A stretch of 7,271 nt of DNA, taken from assembly GCA_947169755.1 (NCBI GenBank), contig CAMVQX010000081.1:1-7271 (forward strand), written 5' to 3'. This DNA comes from an uncultured bacterium (GTDB taxonomy: Bacteria; Cyanobacteriota; Vampirovibrionia; Gastranaerophilales; Gastranaerophilaceae). The notes under the pieces were generated by a model. It did not search any database. It was given only the letters and a program-made list of their open reading frames with translations, and was not told where the DNA came from. Below are positions 1 through 6,271 of this stretch, piece after piece (the first letter of the stretch is position 1; each line of letters opens with the position of its first letter). The position numbers were made by a program, and so were the translations under genes.

Positions 1-224
1 TTTTTTTCTTCGTTTGTATATTTGATGTTTAATTGATCGGAAAATTTTTCACAAACCTGTTTTGCACTTTGTTCAATATCGTTATCCACAATAAGAATAT
101 CTGTTTTTATCCCGTCCGGATAATTCAACCCCAATAAGTTGTTCAAAAGCCTTTCAAGTTCTTTAGGTCTTTTATAAGTGCAGCAAGCGACAACTACATA
201 TTTTATTTCTGATTTAATCACCAT
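1..224 (-). CDS. Glycosyltransferase family 2, N-terminal fragment
   Basis: The gene starts at 224 and runs off the left edge; only the first 74 residues are visible. The N-terminus reads VVVACCTYKRPKELERLLNN (residues 10-29), followed by TDILIVDND (41-49). This is the first beta-strand, the T-x-x-R-P/helix and the second strand ending in an acidic turn of GT-A fold family 2 glycosyltransferases, which move a sugar from a nucleotide-sugar donor to a glycan or lipid acceptor at the inner membrane face. The nucleotide-binding start of the domain is clear; donor and acceptor cannot be told because the catalytic half is outside the window. No good Shine-Dalgarno sequence precedes the ATG; the upstream region is very AT-rich. 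It is divergent from the STAS gene across 141 bases. The family call is fairly sure; the specific function is unknown. Confidence 0.8.
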   Translation of the reverse strand, partial: MVIKSEIKYVVVACCTYKRPKELERLLNNLLGLNYPDGIKTDILIVDNDIEQSAKQVCEKFSDQLNIKYTNEEK

Positions 225-365
225 CAAAATTATTTTAATAGAAAATTAAGTTCTTGTAAATTATTAATATTTGTATGAATTATAAAATACATTATATGCA
301 TGATATAAAGATTGGCATTTTATAGGATAATTTAGACTGGTAAAGTATTTGAGAGGTTTTATTGT
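225..365. other. Divergent AT-rich intergenic region
   Basis: This stretch separates the minus-strand glycosyltransferase from the plus-strand STAS gene, so it should hold promoters for both. A weak plus-strand candidate is TTGTAT (271-276), 16 bases, TATATG (293-298). An interrupted palindrome, TTATAT-GCATG-ATATAA (292-308), overlaps that -10. In such AT-rich DNA neither is distinctive. The ribosome binding site of the STAS gene, GAGAGG (351-356), lies 9 bases before its ATG. Confidence 0.3.
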
Positions 366-680
366 ATGGAGATTGTACTCAAAAGATTTGGAATAGACGG
401 CTTGAATGTCAAAGCGTCCGGAAGGTTAGATCTTGATAATGCTGTTGAATACGGTACAAAAATAAAAGATTTTATTGAAGATAGTGATGAAACGGTAACT
501 AATGTTACTCTTGATTTTTCTGAAATTACTTTCATCTCAAGTTTTGGCTTAAAAGTAATATTGGAATTGTATAAAGAACTTAAAACGCAGGAAGGTGTTT
601 TAAAAATAAAAAATATTTCTGAACAATTAAAGAATTCTTTTAAAATGGTAGGCTTTGATAAATTTTTAATATTTGAATAA
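366..680 (+). CDS. STAS-domain anti-sigma-factor antagonist
   Basis: A single STAS domain of 104 residues, the usual size of SpoIIAA/RsbV-type antagonists. The beta-strand and switch helix read TLDFSEITFISSFGLKVILE (48-67). In this family the unphosphorylated protein binds an RsbW-like kinase/anti-sigma factor and releases its target; phosphorylation of a Ser/Thr at the start of the helix blocks this, and a PP2C phosphatase reverses it. Here the usual D-S-S/T-G stretch reads S58-S59-F60-G61, so the acidic residue and one of the two hydroxyl positions are changed; S58 and S59 remain as possible sites. GAGAGG lies 9 bases before the start. The stop overlaps the next start by one base (TAATG), so it is translationally coupled to the phosphatase/kinase gene, its probable partner. 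The real sigma factor or effector is not in the window. Confidence 0.88.
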   Translation: MEIVLKRFGIDGLNVKASGRLDLDNAVEYGTKIKDFIEDSDETVTNVTLDFSEITFISSFGLKVILELYKELKTQEGVLKIKNISEQLKNSFKMVGFDKFLIFE

Positions 681-3016
681 TGTTTAAAACTCTTAAATCT
701 AAAATACTTGCTATAGCTATAACTCTTCTTGCAGTCATTACAATTCTTTTCATGGTTTATGCTTATGTTTTTGAAAGCAAAACCAAACCGTTGGTGCTGG
801 ATTATTATTCACGCCATATTGAAGTCTTAAAAGACGGAATTAATAATGATATTATTAAAATTGAAAGTAACTCAAAAGATTTGGCACTTATCGGAAGTTT
901 GTTTTACAAAACGGACAAAAGTGTTGATTTGACAAAAGAAGTTATAAAAAAGATTTTTTATAATTATCCGGATTCTTTAGGTGGCGGAATATGGTTTGAA
1001 CCATATATGATTAATAAATCACAGAAAAGATTCTGTTTTTATGCGTTCCGGAATGCTGATGGGGAAGTTGTTATAGATGAAAGTTTTAATAGTGAAAATT
1101 ATGATTATTTAAATCAAAGCTGGTATAAAGAAATATTTTCACAAATAAAAAATAAAGGTATTGATGTTGCATGGTCACTTCCTTATTACGAAAACCAAGG
1201 AAGTAATACCCTTATGATTACAGCAGGTTCAGGAATTTATGATGATAGAGGTAATCTTATCGGTATTTCTACAGTTGATTGGGAAATAAATTCTATTGAA
1301 GAACAAATTAGAAATATGACTTTTGTCTTAAAAAGAGTGAGTCCGCAATCATCTTTTTCAAGCGGAAAATACATTAAAAATCATTTTGCTCTTTTAGCTA
1401 ATCCACAAGATGATTATATAATAGTAACCACGGATCCAGATTTGGATAGCAGGTCGTTGGTCGGAAAAGAGTTAAAAAATATTCCATGGTACAACGAAGA
1501 GTTGATTAAAATAACGTTTATGCATTATCGCGGGAAAGATTATGTTCCTTTTGTCAAAAAATTTACCAACGGGATGAATTTAATAATTTGTATTCCACGC
1601 AATGAAATGTTCTATACTTTAGCTCATGCATTAAGAGAGATGATACTTATTCTGCTCTTATTTAGTTTGCTGATTCCTGCGTTTTTATATCTGAGTCTTA
1701 ACAAATATGTTATGAACCCGATTAATATATTAACTGATATTGCAAACAAAATCGGAAAAGGTGAAGATGTAGAAATTAAGATTGAAAAACCTGAAGAATT
1801 TGCACAGCTGGCTTCAACATACGATAAAATGACAAAAGATATAAAAACAATTACTAAAGAACAAGCAAAACTTAATTCAGAACTTTCAATAGCAAAATTA
1901 ATACAATCTTCGAGCTTGCCGAGTGTTTTTCCGCCGTTTCCTAACAATTCAGAATTTGATATATTTGCATCAATGGAGGCTGCAAAAGAAGTTGGCGGAG
2001 ATTTTTATGATTTCTTTTTCATAGATGAAGCAAAATTTATGTTTTTGATTGCAGATGTATCAGGCAAAGGGATTCCTGCGGCATTATTTATGATGACCGT
2101 TAAAACTCTGATAAGTAATCTTGCGCAAATGGATTATAGCCCTAAGGAACTTATAGAAATTATTAATAAAAAAATATGTGAAAATAATAAACAAGGATTT
2201 TTCGTTACAATGCTTGCGGGTATTGTAGATATTACAACAGGCAAGACAAGTTTTATAAATTGCGGTCATAATCTTCCGCTTATCAAAAGAAATAACGGAA
2301 GTTATGAATATTTGCAGTTAAATTCAAATATTCCTCTTGGTGTTTTTGAAAATATGGAATATGAAATATACGAAACTACCTTGAATTCGGGAGATATAAT
2401 TTATACTTACACTGACGGAATAACTGAAGCTATTAATTTTGATAATGAAATGTATGGTGAAACGAGACTCTATGATTGTATAAACAGTATAGAAGAAACT
2501 GAACCTGATATAATAGATGAAAAAATAAGAGCTTCAATTCAAGAATATACAGAGTCTGTTGAACAAAGTGATGATATTACAATGTTAATTTTTAAATATA
2601 ACGGAAATCCGACCGCTACAATTTTTAAAGAAACGGCAGTAAAAGAAAATTATAATAAATTTTATAATTGGATTCAAAGCACTTGTAAGAATTTATATAT
2701 AGATGAAGATTTGGTAAATAAACTTGAAATGTGCGGAGAAGAAATTTTTGCTAACATAACATTTTATGCTTATCCTGAAAAGAATGGTATTATTCAAGCA
2801 GAATTGAAAAGAGTTAATAATGATATAATTTTTGAATTTAAAGATGAGGGTGTTGAATACAACATACTTGAAAAACCTGATCCGGATATAACTTTGCCAC
2901 CGGAAGACAGACCTATTGGCGGTTTGGGGATTTTTATGATTAAAGAAATGACAGATGCAATTTTCTATAAAAGGGAAAACGGTAAAAATATTTTGACTTT
3001 AATTTTTAGAATTTAG
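680..3016 (+). CDS. Membrane sensor Cache-HAMP-SpoIIE phosphatase with C-terminal RsbW-like kinase domain
   Basis: This is a 778-residue regulator. In order: membrane segment (about 8-30); large extracytoplasmic Cache-like sensor (about 40-310, with WFEP at 105-108, QSWYKE near 146 and ITAGSGIYDDRGNLIG at 180-195); second membrane segment (about 320-340); HAMP (341-393); and a helical linker with IQSSSLPSVFPPF (408-420), typical just before SpoIIE domains. The PP2C/SpoIIE phosphatase (about 427-640) has GGDFYD (439-444), ADVSGKG (458-464), NCGH (527-530), TDG (578-580) and SDD (630-632), so the metal-binding aspartates are all present. The C-terminal HATPase_c (about 645-778) shows an N-box-like EEIFAN (687-692), KDEG (721-724) and GGLGIFMIKEMTD (747-759), as in RsbW/SpoIIAB kinases. 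The inferred role is to sense a small molecule outside the cell and set phosphorylation of the STAS protein encoded one base upstream. Phosphatase and kinase sharing one chain is a known but less usual arrangement. The ligand is unknown. Confidence 0.9.
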   Translation: MFKTLKSKILAIAITLLAVITILFMVYAYVFESKTKPLVLDYYSRHIEVLKDGINNDIIKIESNSKDLALIGSLFYKTDKSVDLTKEVIKKIFYNYPDSLGGGIWFEPYMINKSQKRFCFYAFRNADGEVVIDESFNSENYDYLNQSWYKEIFSQIKNKGIDVAWSLPYYENQGSNTLMITAGSGIYDDRGNLIGISTVDWEINSIEEQIRNMTFVLKRVSPQSSFSSGKYIKNHFALLANPQDDYIIVTTDPDLDSRSLVGKELKNIPWYNEELIKITFMHYRGKDYVPFVKKFTNGMNLIICIPRNEMFYTLAHALREMILILLLFSLLIPAFLYLSLNKYVMNPINILTDIANKIGKGEDVEIKIEKPEEFAQLASTYDKMTKDIKTITKEQAKLNSELSIAKLIQSSSLPSVFPPFPNNSEFDIFASMEAAKEVGGDFYDFFFIDEAKFMFLIADVSGKGIPAALFMMTVKTLISNLAQMDYSPKELIEIINKKICENNKQGFFVTMLAGIVDITTGKTSFINCGHNLPLIKRNNGSYEYLQLNSNIPLGVFENMEYEIYETTLNSGDIIYTYTDGITEAINFDNEMYGETRLYDCINSIEETEPDIIDEKIRASIQEYTESVEQSDDITMLIFKYNGNPTATIFKETAVKENYNKFYNWIQSTCKNLYIDEDLVNKLEMCGEEIFANITFYAYPEKNGIIQAELKRVNNDIIFEFKDEGVEYNILEKPDPDITLPPEDRPIGGLGIFMIKEMTDAIFYKRENGKNILTLIFRI

Positions 3017-3060
3017 TTTATGTTAAAATAAAAATCAAATATTAATAGGTGGGTTTTATT

Positions 3061-3444
3061 ATGAAATTGTTGCACACTATGATAAGAGTAAAAGATATAG
3101 AAAAAAGTTTAAATTTTTATACGAAACTTTTTGATATGGAAATTTCTAAAAAGAAACGTTTGGATGATTGTTGGTTGTATTTTTTAACAGATAAAGAATC
3201 CGGTCAGCAAATAGAGTTAACTTTTAATGACGAAACACCTCAAGGCGGTTATGAAGTAGGTTCGGGATTCGGGCATTTTGCTTTTGGAGTCAGTTCAATG
3301 GATGAATTTACCGAAAAATTATATTCGTTAGGATATTCTTATTTATATGAACCTTTTGATTTGAACGGTAAAGGTTCTAAAATTGCTTTTGTAAAAGATC
3401 CTGACGGATACGAAATTGAACTCATTGAAAAAGTGAATTGGTAA
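3061..3444 (+). CDS. gloA: Lactoylglutathione lyase (glyoxalase I), VOC family
   Basis: A cytoplasmic 127-residue VOC-fold metalloenzyme. Glyoxalase I isomerises the hemithioacetal of methylglyoxal and a thiol to S-lactoyl-thiol, the first step of methylglyoxal detoxification. The start MKLLHTMIRVKDIEKSLNFY and the end FVKDPDGYEIELIE match the E. coli GloA pattern closely. The four expected metal ligands are in place: H5, E52 (in IELTFN), H72 (in GFGHFAFGV) and E120 (in EIELIE). I chose the ATG at 3061 because AGGTGG (3047-3052) lies 8 bases before it; a GTG at 3049 would overlap that ribosome binding site. It follows the phosphatase/kinase gene by 44 bases without a visible terminator and may be co-transcribed. 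The thiol cofactor is unknown and may not be glutathione. The stop codon directly abuts the tmRNA-like repeat. Confidence 0.85.
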   Translation: MKLLHTMIRVKDIEKSLNFYTKLFDMEISKKKRLDDCWLYFLTDKESGQQIELTFNDETPQGGYEVGSGFGHFAFGVSSMDEFTEKLYSLGYSYLYEPFDLNGKGSKIAFVKDPDGYEIELIEKVNW

Positions 3445-3535
3445 TATTGGTGGAGACGAGGACTCTGCCGAGAAAAACGATTAAATATCGTTTTTCGAGA
3501 GGTAAGAACCCCCGTTGTTTCGAAGAAACAATAGG
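3444..3535 (-). repeat. tmRNA-3'-end-derived repeat unit, left part (split copy)
   Basis: Bases 3444-3461 are identical to 6870-6887, the last bases of the tmRNA gene plus flank (ATATTGGTGGAGACGAGG). Bases 3451-3535 are identical over 85 bases to 6745-6829. The unit holds two hairpins: stem 3473-3481/3487-3495 (AAAAACGAT/ATCGTTTTT, loop TAAAT) and stem 3515-3521/3525-3531 (TTGTTTC/GAAACAA, loop GAA). Identity stops at AATAGG (3530-3535); the rest of the unit resumes at 5191 after a 1,655-bp insert. The hairpins may also act as a weak terminator for gloA. Confidence 0.85.
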
Positions 3536-3571
3536 TGTAAGTTAACACTTTAAGTGCGAACTTGTCACACT

Positions 3572-3592
3572 TCAAATGCGAATTTTGGACAA
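3572..3592 (+). repeat. Inverted repeat, left arm, flanking the HExxH gene
   Basis: A 21-base sequence beginning TCAAATGCGAA and ending TTTGGACAA. It matches the reverse complement of 4882-4902 with one mismatch. The arms lie 95 bases before and 137 bases after the 352-residue gene. A weaker direct copy (AAGTGCGAACTT...) lies just upstream at about 3550-3568. Confidence 0.8.
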
Positions 3593-3686
3593 CTTCTTTT
3601 ACAAAAATTTACATTAACCACGAGATTAAGTAATTTTTTAGGATAAAAATACTTTATAAAAATATAGGGGAAATAAAGATTATTCT

Positions 3687-4745
3687 ATGGGGATAGAAAA
3701 ACTCGGAGTAAATATCGGCAAAGAAATTATTGCTTGGACAAGGACAGGCGGTAAAAGTTTGCTTGCGACACGACCTGTTAAAGTAAATATTCAAGGCTTA
3801 AAATATACTCCTCTAACACAAGATGTTTGTCAATTCTCTTATGATCGTACTTTATGTCCAAAATTTTTGGAGAGTTTTAGAAGTATTGGCATCAAGCCAT
3901 TTAAGGAAGATGTTAGTTATATCCAAAAAGAAATGCTGAAAAGAATGGGGTATAAATCATCATTAAATGTGGAGTATGACCTTTATAATAGATTAGAACC
4001 ATACTCTAATGGTGCAATTGATTTTTTCCGAGCAACCTTTTTATTGCCTAAAAATTTTGAAAAATCTAATATATCTTGTGAAGAAATGATAGCTCTTATT
4101 AGGCACGAAGTAGATCATATTGACAAATTTGCAAAAATGATTAAAGCTGAGGGGTTGGAAGAAGTTTTGAGAGTTAAAGGAAAAACGACAATGCCGGAAA
4201 GTTCTAAAAAGGCTTGGTTGCATTTGGCTGAGGAAGCTAATATTGAAGGGTTTGATTCTAAAAAATATCTGGAGGCATTCAAGGAATATGGTGCACAAAA
4301 AAAATTAGTAGGGTGTCGTAATATGAAAGAACAATGTTTCATAATGAATATGTATTGTACAAATCCATTTGAAGAATCTGCATTTAAAGTGGAAAAACAG
4401 GTAGGAAAATACTATCAGTTAGACCAACCAACAACTTATGATATTTATGGAGAAAGGATTACAAAAATAAAAAAACAAATGATAAAAAATGCTTTAAATT
4501 CTGAAATAAGCTTATCTAAAGGATTTGATTGGAATCGTACATTTGATGATCTTTATTTGTATGCAAAGGTTTTACTTAACAAAGAAGGTGTGCAAGTATT
4601 AAAAAACAAAGATTTTGCGAAAATAAAAGACTTTGCAACATATTCACCTACAGAAAAGGAATTGTGTGTTGTTATGGATAAAATATATGATTGGTTAAAA
4701 GCAGAAAAATTCAATCTCGATGAGATTATTAAAGATTTGGTATAA
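3687..4745 (+). CDS. Hypothetical protein with HExxH motif (putative gluzincin-like metalloprotease)
   Basis: A 352-residue protein that I do not recognise as a named family. The key feature is MIALIRHEVDHIDKF (134-148), an HExxH zinc motif (H140, E141, H144) on a predicted helix. Further on is NPFEESAFKVE (226-236), which could supply a third, glutamate, ligand in gluzincin fashion with E229 or E230. This suggests a zinc-dependent peptidase, but no experiment or named family backs it here. There is no signal peptide or membrane segment; the N-terminus (KSLLATRPVKVNIQGLKYTP, 23-42) looks soluble and not like the peptidase part. The C-terminal third is lysine-rich and helical. AGGGGAA (3666-3672) lies 14 bases before the ATG, unusually far for a ribosome binding site. 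It is the only gene of insert 1 and has no partner. Alternatives are an effector-like toxin, or a domestic protein of unknown role. Confidence 0.75.
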   Translation: MGIEKLGVNIGKEIIAWTRTGGKSLLATRPVKVNIQGLKYTPLTQDVCQFSYDRTLCPKFLESFRSIGIKPFKEDVSYIQKEMLKRMGYKSSLNVEYDLYNRLEPYSNGAIDFFRATFLLPKNFEKSNISCEEMIALIRHEVDHIDKFAKMIKAEGLEEVLRVKGKTTMPESSKKAWLHLAEEANIEGFDSKKYLEAFKEYGAQKKLVGCRNMKEQCFIMNMYCTNPFEESAFKVEKQVGKYYQLDQPTTYDIYGERITKIKKQMIKNALNSEISLSKGFDWNRTFDDLYLYAKVLLNKEGVQVLKNKDFAKIKDFATYSPTEKELCVVMDKIYDWLKAEKFNLDEIIKDLV

Positions 4746-4881
4746 TTTGACGTATTTGGCAACTCGTTTTAGAAAAAATGGAAGTTAATGTGTCGATTTT
4801 GTATCATTAAAATTTTTTATAACTTCTTAAAAAATTTCCGACCTTTGGGGGTAAATTTCCGACCAAAAATTTCAAATGTCC

Positions 4882-4902
4882 TTGTCCAAATTTCGCATTT
4901 GA
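4882..4902 (-). repeat. Inverted repeat, right arm, flanking the HExxH gene
   Basis: This is the reverse complement of 3572-3592 with a single mismatch over 21 bases. It follows directly on a TTTCCGACC/AAATGTCC repeat block, as expected for a multi-repeat mobile-element end. Confidence 0.8.
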
Positions 4903-4948
4903 ACCATACATTTTCAAATTGTGCCTAAACATTCGCCATTACAGCAGG

Positions 4949-5004
4949 TAGGGTAGACTTCAGTCTACCGAATATCTTGAAATGGTTGACTAAAGTCAAC
5001 CCTA
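4949..5004. repeat. REPIN-like double hairpin
   Basis: There are two adjacent hairpins: GGTAGAC-TTCA-GTCTACC (4952-4969) and GGTTGAC-TAAA-GTCAACC (4984-5001). The first, with its outer TAGG, is an imperfect reverse complement of the second with its outer CCTA: 18 of 21 bases agree. Two of the three differences are the paired bases of the stem, so each hairpin stays perfect. Two inverted REP sequences around a short spacer (14 bases) make a REPIN, a non-autonomous element usually mobilised by a RAYT (Y1 transposase) encoded elsewhere. No T-run follows, so it is a poor terminator. Confidence 0.65.
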
Positions 5005-5190
5005 ATTTTAGTGCAAATATTGGGACAAAAAGTGCAAATGAGTGAACATTGTGGTTACAAAAGCCAGACATTTCGGACATTTTAAGTCAACTAATTTCCG
5101 ACCTCATAAAATCGCTAAAATTTACTAAAATTAGCAACTTTGCCGATTAAATATATTTACCCTTTCCGACCAAATGTCCTGTAAAAAGGT

Positions 5191-5248
5191 AATAGGGTTA
5201 GGCTCCCCCATACTAAAAAAGCACCCGAAGGTGCTATATTGGTGGAGA
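5191..5248 (-). repeat. tmRNA-3'-end-derived repeat unit, right part (split copy)
   Basis: It matches 6824-6882 with one substitution (G/A) and one missing C in the C-run. It contains a full copy of the tmRNA terminator and the ATATTGGTGGAGA that ends the tmRNA gene, then breaks off into unrelated sequence at 5249. Together with 3444-3535 it makes one complete unit, separated by insert 1. Confidence 0.85.
5215..5235 (-). terminator. Duplicated copy of the tmRNA terminator, downstream of the NYN gene
   Basis: Read on the minus strand: AGCACC-TTCG-GGTGCT followed by TTTTT. The stem and loop are identical to the terminator at 6849-6869. It lies 115 bases past the stop of the NYN gene in the same direction and is therefore the likely transcription end of that gene. 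Confidence 0.8.
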
Positions 5249-5350
5249 TAACGTCGCTACACTCGAACTTTTTGTTACAACAATTTGTCGATTCTTTGTC
5301 CGATGTCGTCTATATTTCACGCATTTGCGAATATAAAAAATGCGCATAAT

Positions 5351-6169
5351 TTATGCCCAAGGATTTCTTAAAATTTTACCATCAATAGTTGTGATTTCAT
5401 CATCGAATAAACAATTTATTAATTTTGATAATTTTAATCTTAAAACAGTAACACCTAAATTTGAAAACTCGGTTGTCCCAAACCTATAAGTAGAGGTTAT
5501 TTCTAGCCTTTTGGTTCTTTCATTATATTTTTTGACTTCACATTTATCACTTGGAGCAACAATAATAATCTCAGTATTTGGACAATTATTTTTTATATAC
5601 TCAACAGGAGGAATAAAATCACTATCAGTACTAAACAAAAATATTTTATTATAATAACCATCTCTTGCTATATTTACTAAATCAATGGCTATTTTAACAT
5701 CTGTCTTTTTTTCTTCTACTTTTTTAATACAACGCATATTTTCAGGCAATATTTCTAAATTGCACTTAACACAATTAACTTTTGATGGGAATTGTACATC
5801 AAATTTATGTATAAATTGTTCGTGGCTACAATTACTACAAACAACGTAACTATTTAATGGCTCATCTCGAAATTTAAATTTGCCTTCTATAACTTCTATA
5901 TTTTTTGATTTCAATGCACTTGTATAGATTTCATGGTGTTGAATACTTTTATGAGGATTCCCATGTTTATCATATTTGTAATTGTTTTTGGCAGTATAGA
6001 ATCGAATACATAAATCATCATAATCACATTTTTTTAACAATATATTTCTTATAACCGAATCATAATCCAACCACTTCAAAGATTTAGGGTATGTAATGGT
6101 TTTAATATGTGCCTTAATTGCGTGATAGAAATTAAAGCCATCTATTAATACTGCTACTTTATCCCCCAT
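5351..6169 (-). CDS. NYN-domain (PIN-like) putative RNase with embedded zinc ribbon
   Basis: A 272-residue soluble protein. VAVLIDGFNFYHAI (5-18) gives the D10/N13 pair of NYN domains; KKTDVKIAIDLV (154-165) gives D157 and D163; FLFSTDSDFIPPVEYI (177-192) gives D182 and D184. These acidic residues form the metal site of PIN/NYN-fold ribonucleases (LabA-like branch), so a Mg-dependent RNase is the likely activity. Between the first and second motifs sits a four-cysteine zinc ribbon, C111-x2-C114 and C133-x2-C136, probably for RNA or protein contact. The start at 6169 is supported by AAGGAG (6180-6185), 10 bases upstream, and by a promoter and structured leader. It is alone on its strand and divergent from the 67-residue gene. 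Its place in an accessory cassette suggests a defence or toxin-like RNase, but this is inference; the substrate is unknown. Confidence 0.85.
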   Translation of the reverse strand: MGDKVAVLIDGFNFYHAIKAHIKTITYPKSLKWLDYDSVIRNILLKKCDYDDLCIRFYTAKNNYKYDKHGNPHKSIQHHEIYTSALKSKNIEVIEGKFKFRDEPLNSYVVCSNCSHEQFIHKFDVQFPSKVNCVKCNLEILPENMRCIKKVEEKKTDVKIAIDLVNIARDGYYNKIFLFSTDSDFIPPVEYIKNNCPNTEIIIVAPSDKCEVKKYNERTKRLEITSTYRFGTTEFSNLGVTVLRLKLSKLINCLFDDEITTIDGKILRNPWA

Positions 6170-6179
6170 TACAATTTAT

Positions 6180-6265
6180 CTCCTTACAAATACTTCTATA
6201 TATGCAGAAGGAACCTATACAGGTTCCTATCTTGCGGCCTTGAGCCAGTGGCTCGCAGCGGGTCT
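6180..6265 (-). promoter_or_regulatory. Structured 5' leader of the NYN gene
   Basis: Between the predicted transcription start and the ATG lie about 95 bases, much richer in GC than the surroundings. On the minus strand they can form GAGCC-ACT-GGCTC (6242-6254), closed further by TGC/GCA, and a perfect 8-bp hairpin AGGAACCT-GTAT-AGGTTCCT (6209-6228). A short CTTCT/AGAAG helix near 6194-6211 would compete with the last stem and lies just before the ribosome binding site. I do not recognise it as a known riboswitch class. It could be an autoregulatory target of the encoded RNase, a cis-regulatory RNA, or a processed small RNA. Confidence 0.55.
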
Positions 6266-6271
6266 ATAAAA

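Larger units (their letters stand above)
4835..5171 (+). repeat. Four copies of TTTCCGACC
   Basis: Exact copies lie at 4835-4843, 4856-4864, 5095-5103 and 5163-5171, all in the same direction. The second and fourth are followed by AAATGTCC (4874-4881 and 5172-5179), and a related inverted form is near 5070-5083. Clustered short direct repeats near one end of insert 1 suggest binding sites for a recombinase or transposase; the function is unproven. Confidence 0.65.
3536..5190. mobile_element. Insert 1: transposase-less cassette carrying the HExxH gene, bordered by AATAGG direct repeats
   Basis: This 1,655-bp segment interrupts the repeat unit seen whole at 6745-6876. The 6-bp AATAGG occurs at both borders (3530-3535 and 5191-5196) but only once in the whole unit, which fits a target-site duplication. 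It holds one gene (3687-4745). Near its ends are several copies of a motif like AA(A/G)TGC(G/A)AA-TTTGGACA: about 3550-3568, 3572-3592, 4882-4902 (inverted), 5009-5027 and 5029-5048. Multiple subterminal repeats of this kind recall IS21-family ends, and the left border starts TGTAAG. No transposase is present and the two extreme ends do not form an obvious terminal inverted repeat, so the family assignment is only a suggestion. Gene loss from a former IS, or a passenger moved in trans, are both possible. Confidence 0.55.
4746..5350. other. Gene-free stretch made of repeats and hairpins
   Basis: No credible coding region is seen on either strand in these 605 bases. They hold, in order: two TTTCCGACC repeats, the right arm of the 21-base inverted repeat, a REPIN-like double hairpin, two GTGCAAAT repeats, two further TTTCCGACC repeats, the right half of the tmRNA-derived unit with its terminator, and the first 100 bases of insert 2. 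A last hairpin, CGCATTT (5320-5326) with AAATGCG (5338-5344), lies just beyond the stop of the NYN gene on the minus strand but lacks a T-run. Confidence 0.7.

Noticed and set aside
2993..3024. Promoter between the phosphatase/kinase gene and gloA
   Set aside because: TTGACT is present, but the only -10-like sequences sit at poor spacing (TATGTT at 20 bases).
3049..3060. GTG start of gloA giving four extra residues
   Set aside because: The GTG lies inside the ribosome binding site AGGTGG that serves the ATG at 3061, and MKLLHT matches the usual GloA start.
4041..4762. Several minus-strand frames inside the HExxH gene
   Set aside because: They are shadows of a gene with clear motifs; all are low-complexity Phe/Ser/Leu-rich translations without ribosome binding sites.
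5241..5275. Possible second tRNA or tmRNA 3' end (GTTCGAG ... CTCCACCA on the minus strand)
   Set aside because: Beyond TGGTGGAGA the T-stem cannot pair and the acceptor partner is missing; it is the junction of the repeat with insert 2, not a functional RNA gene.
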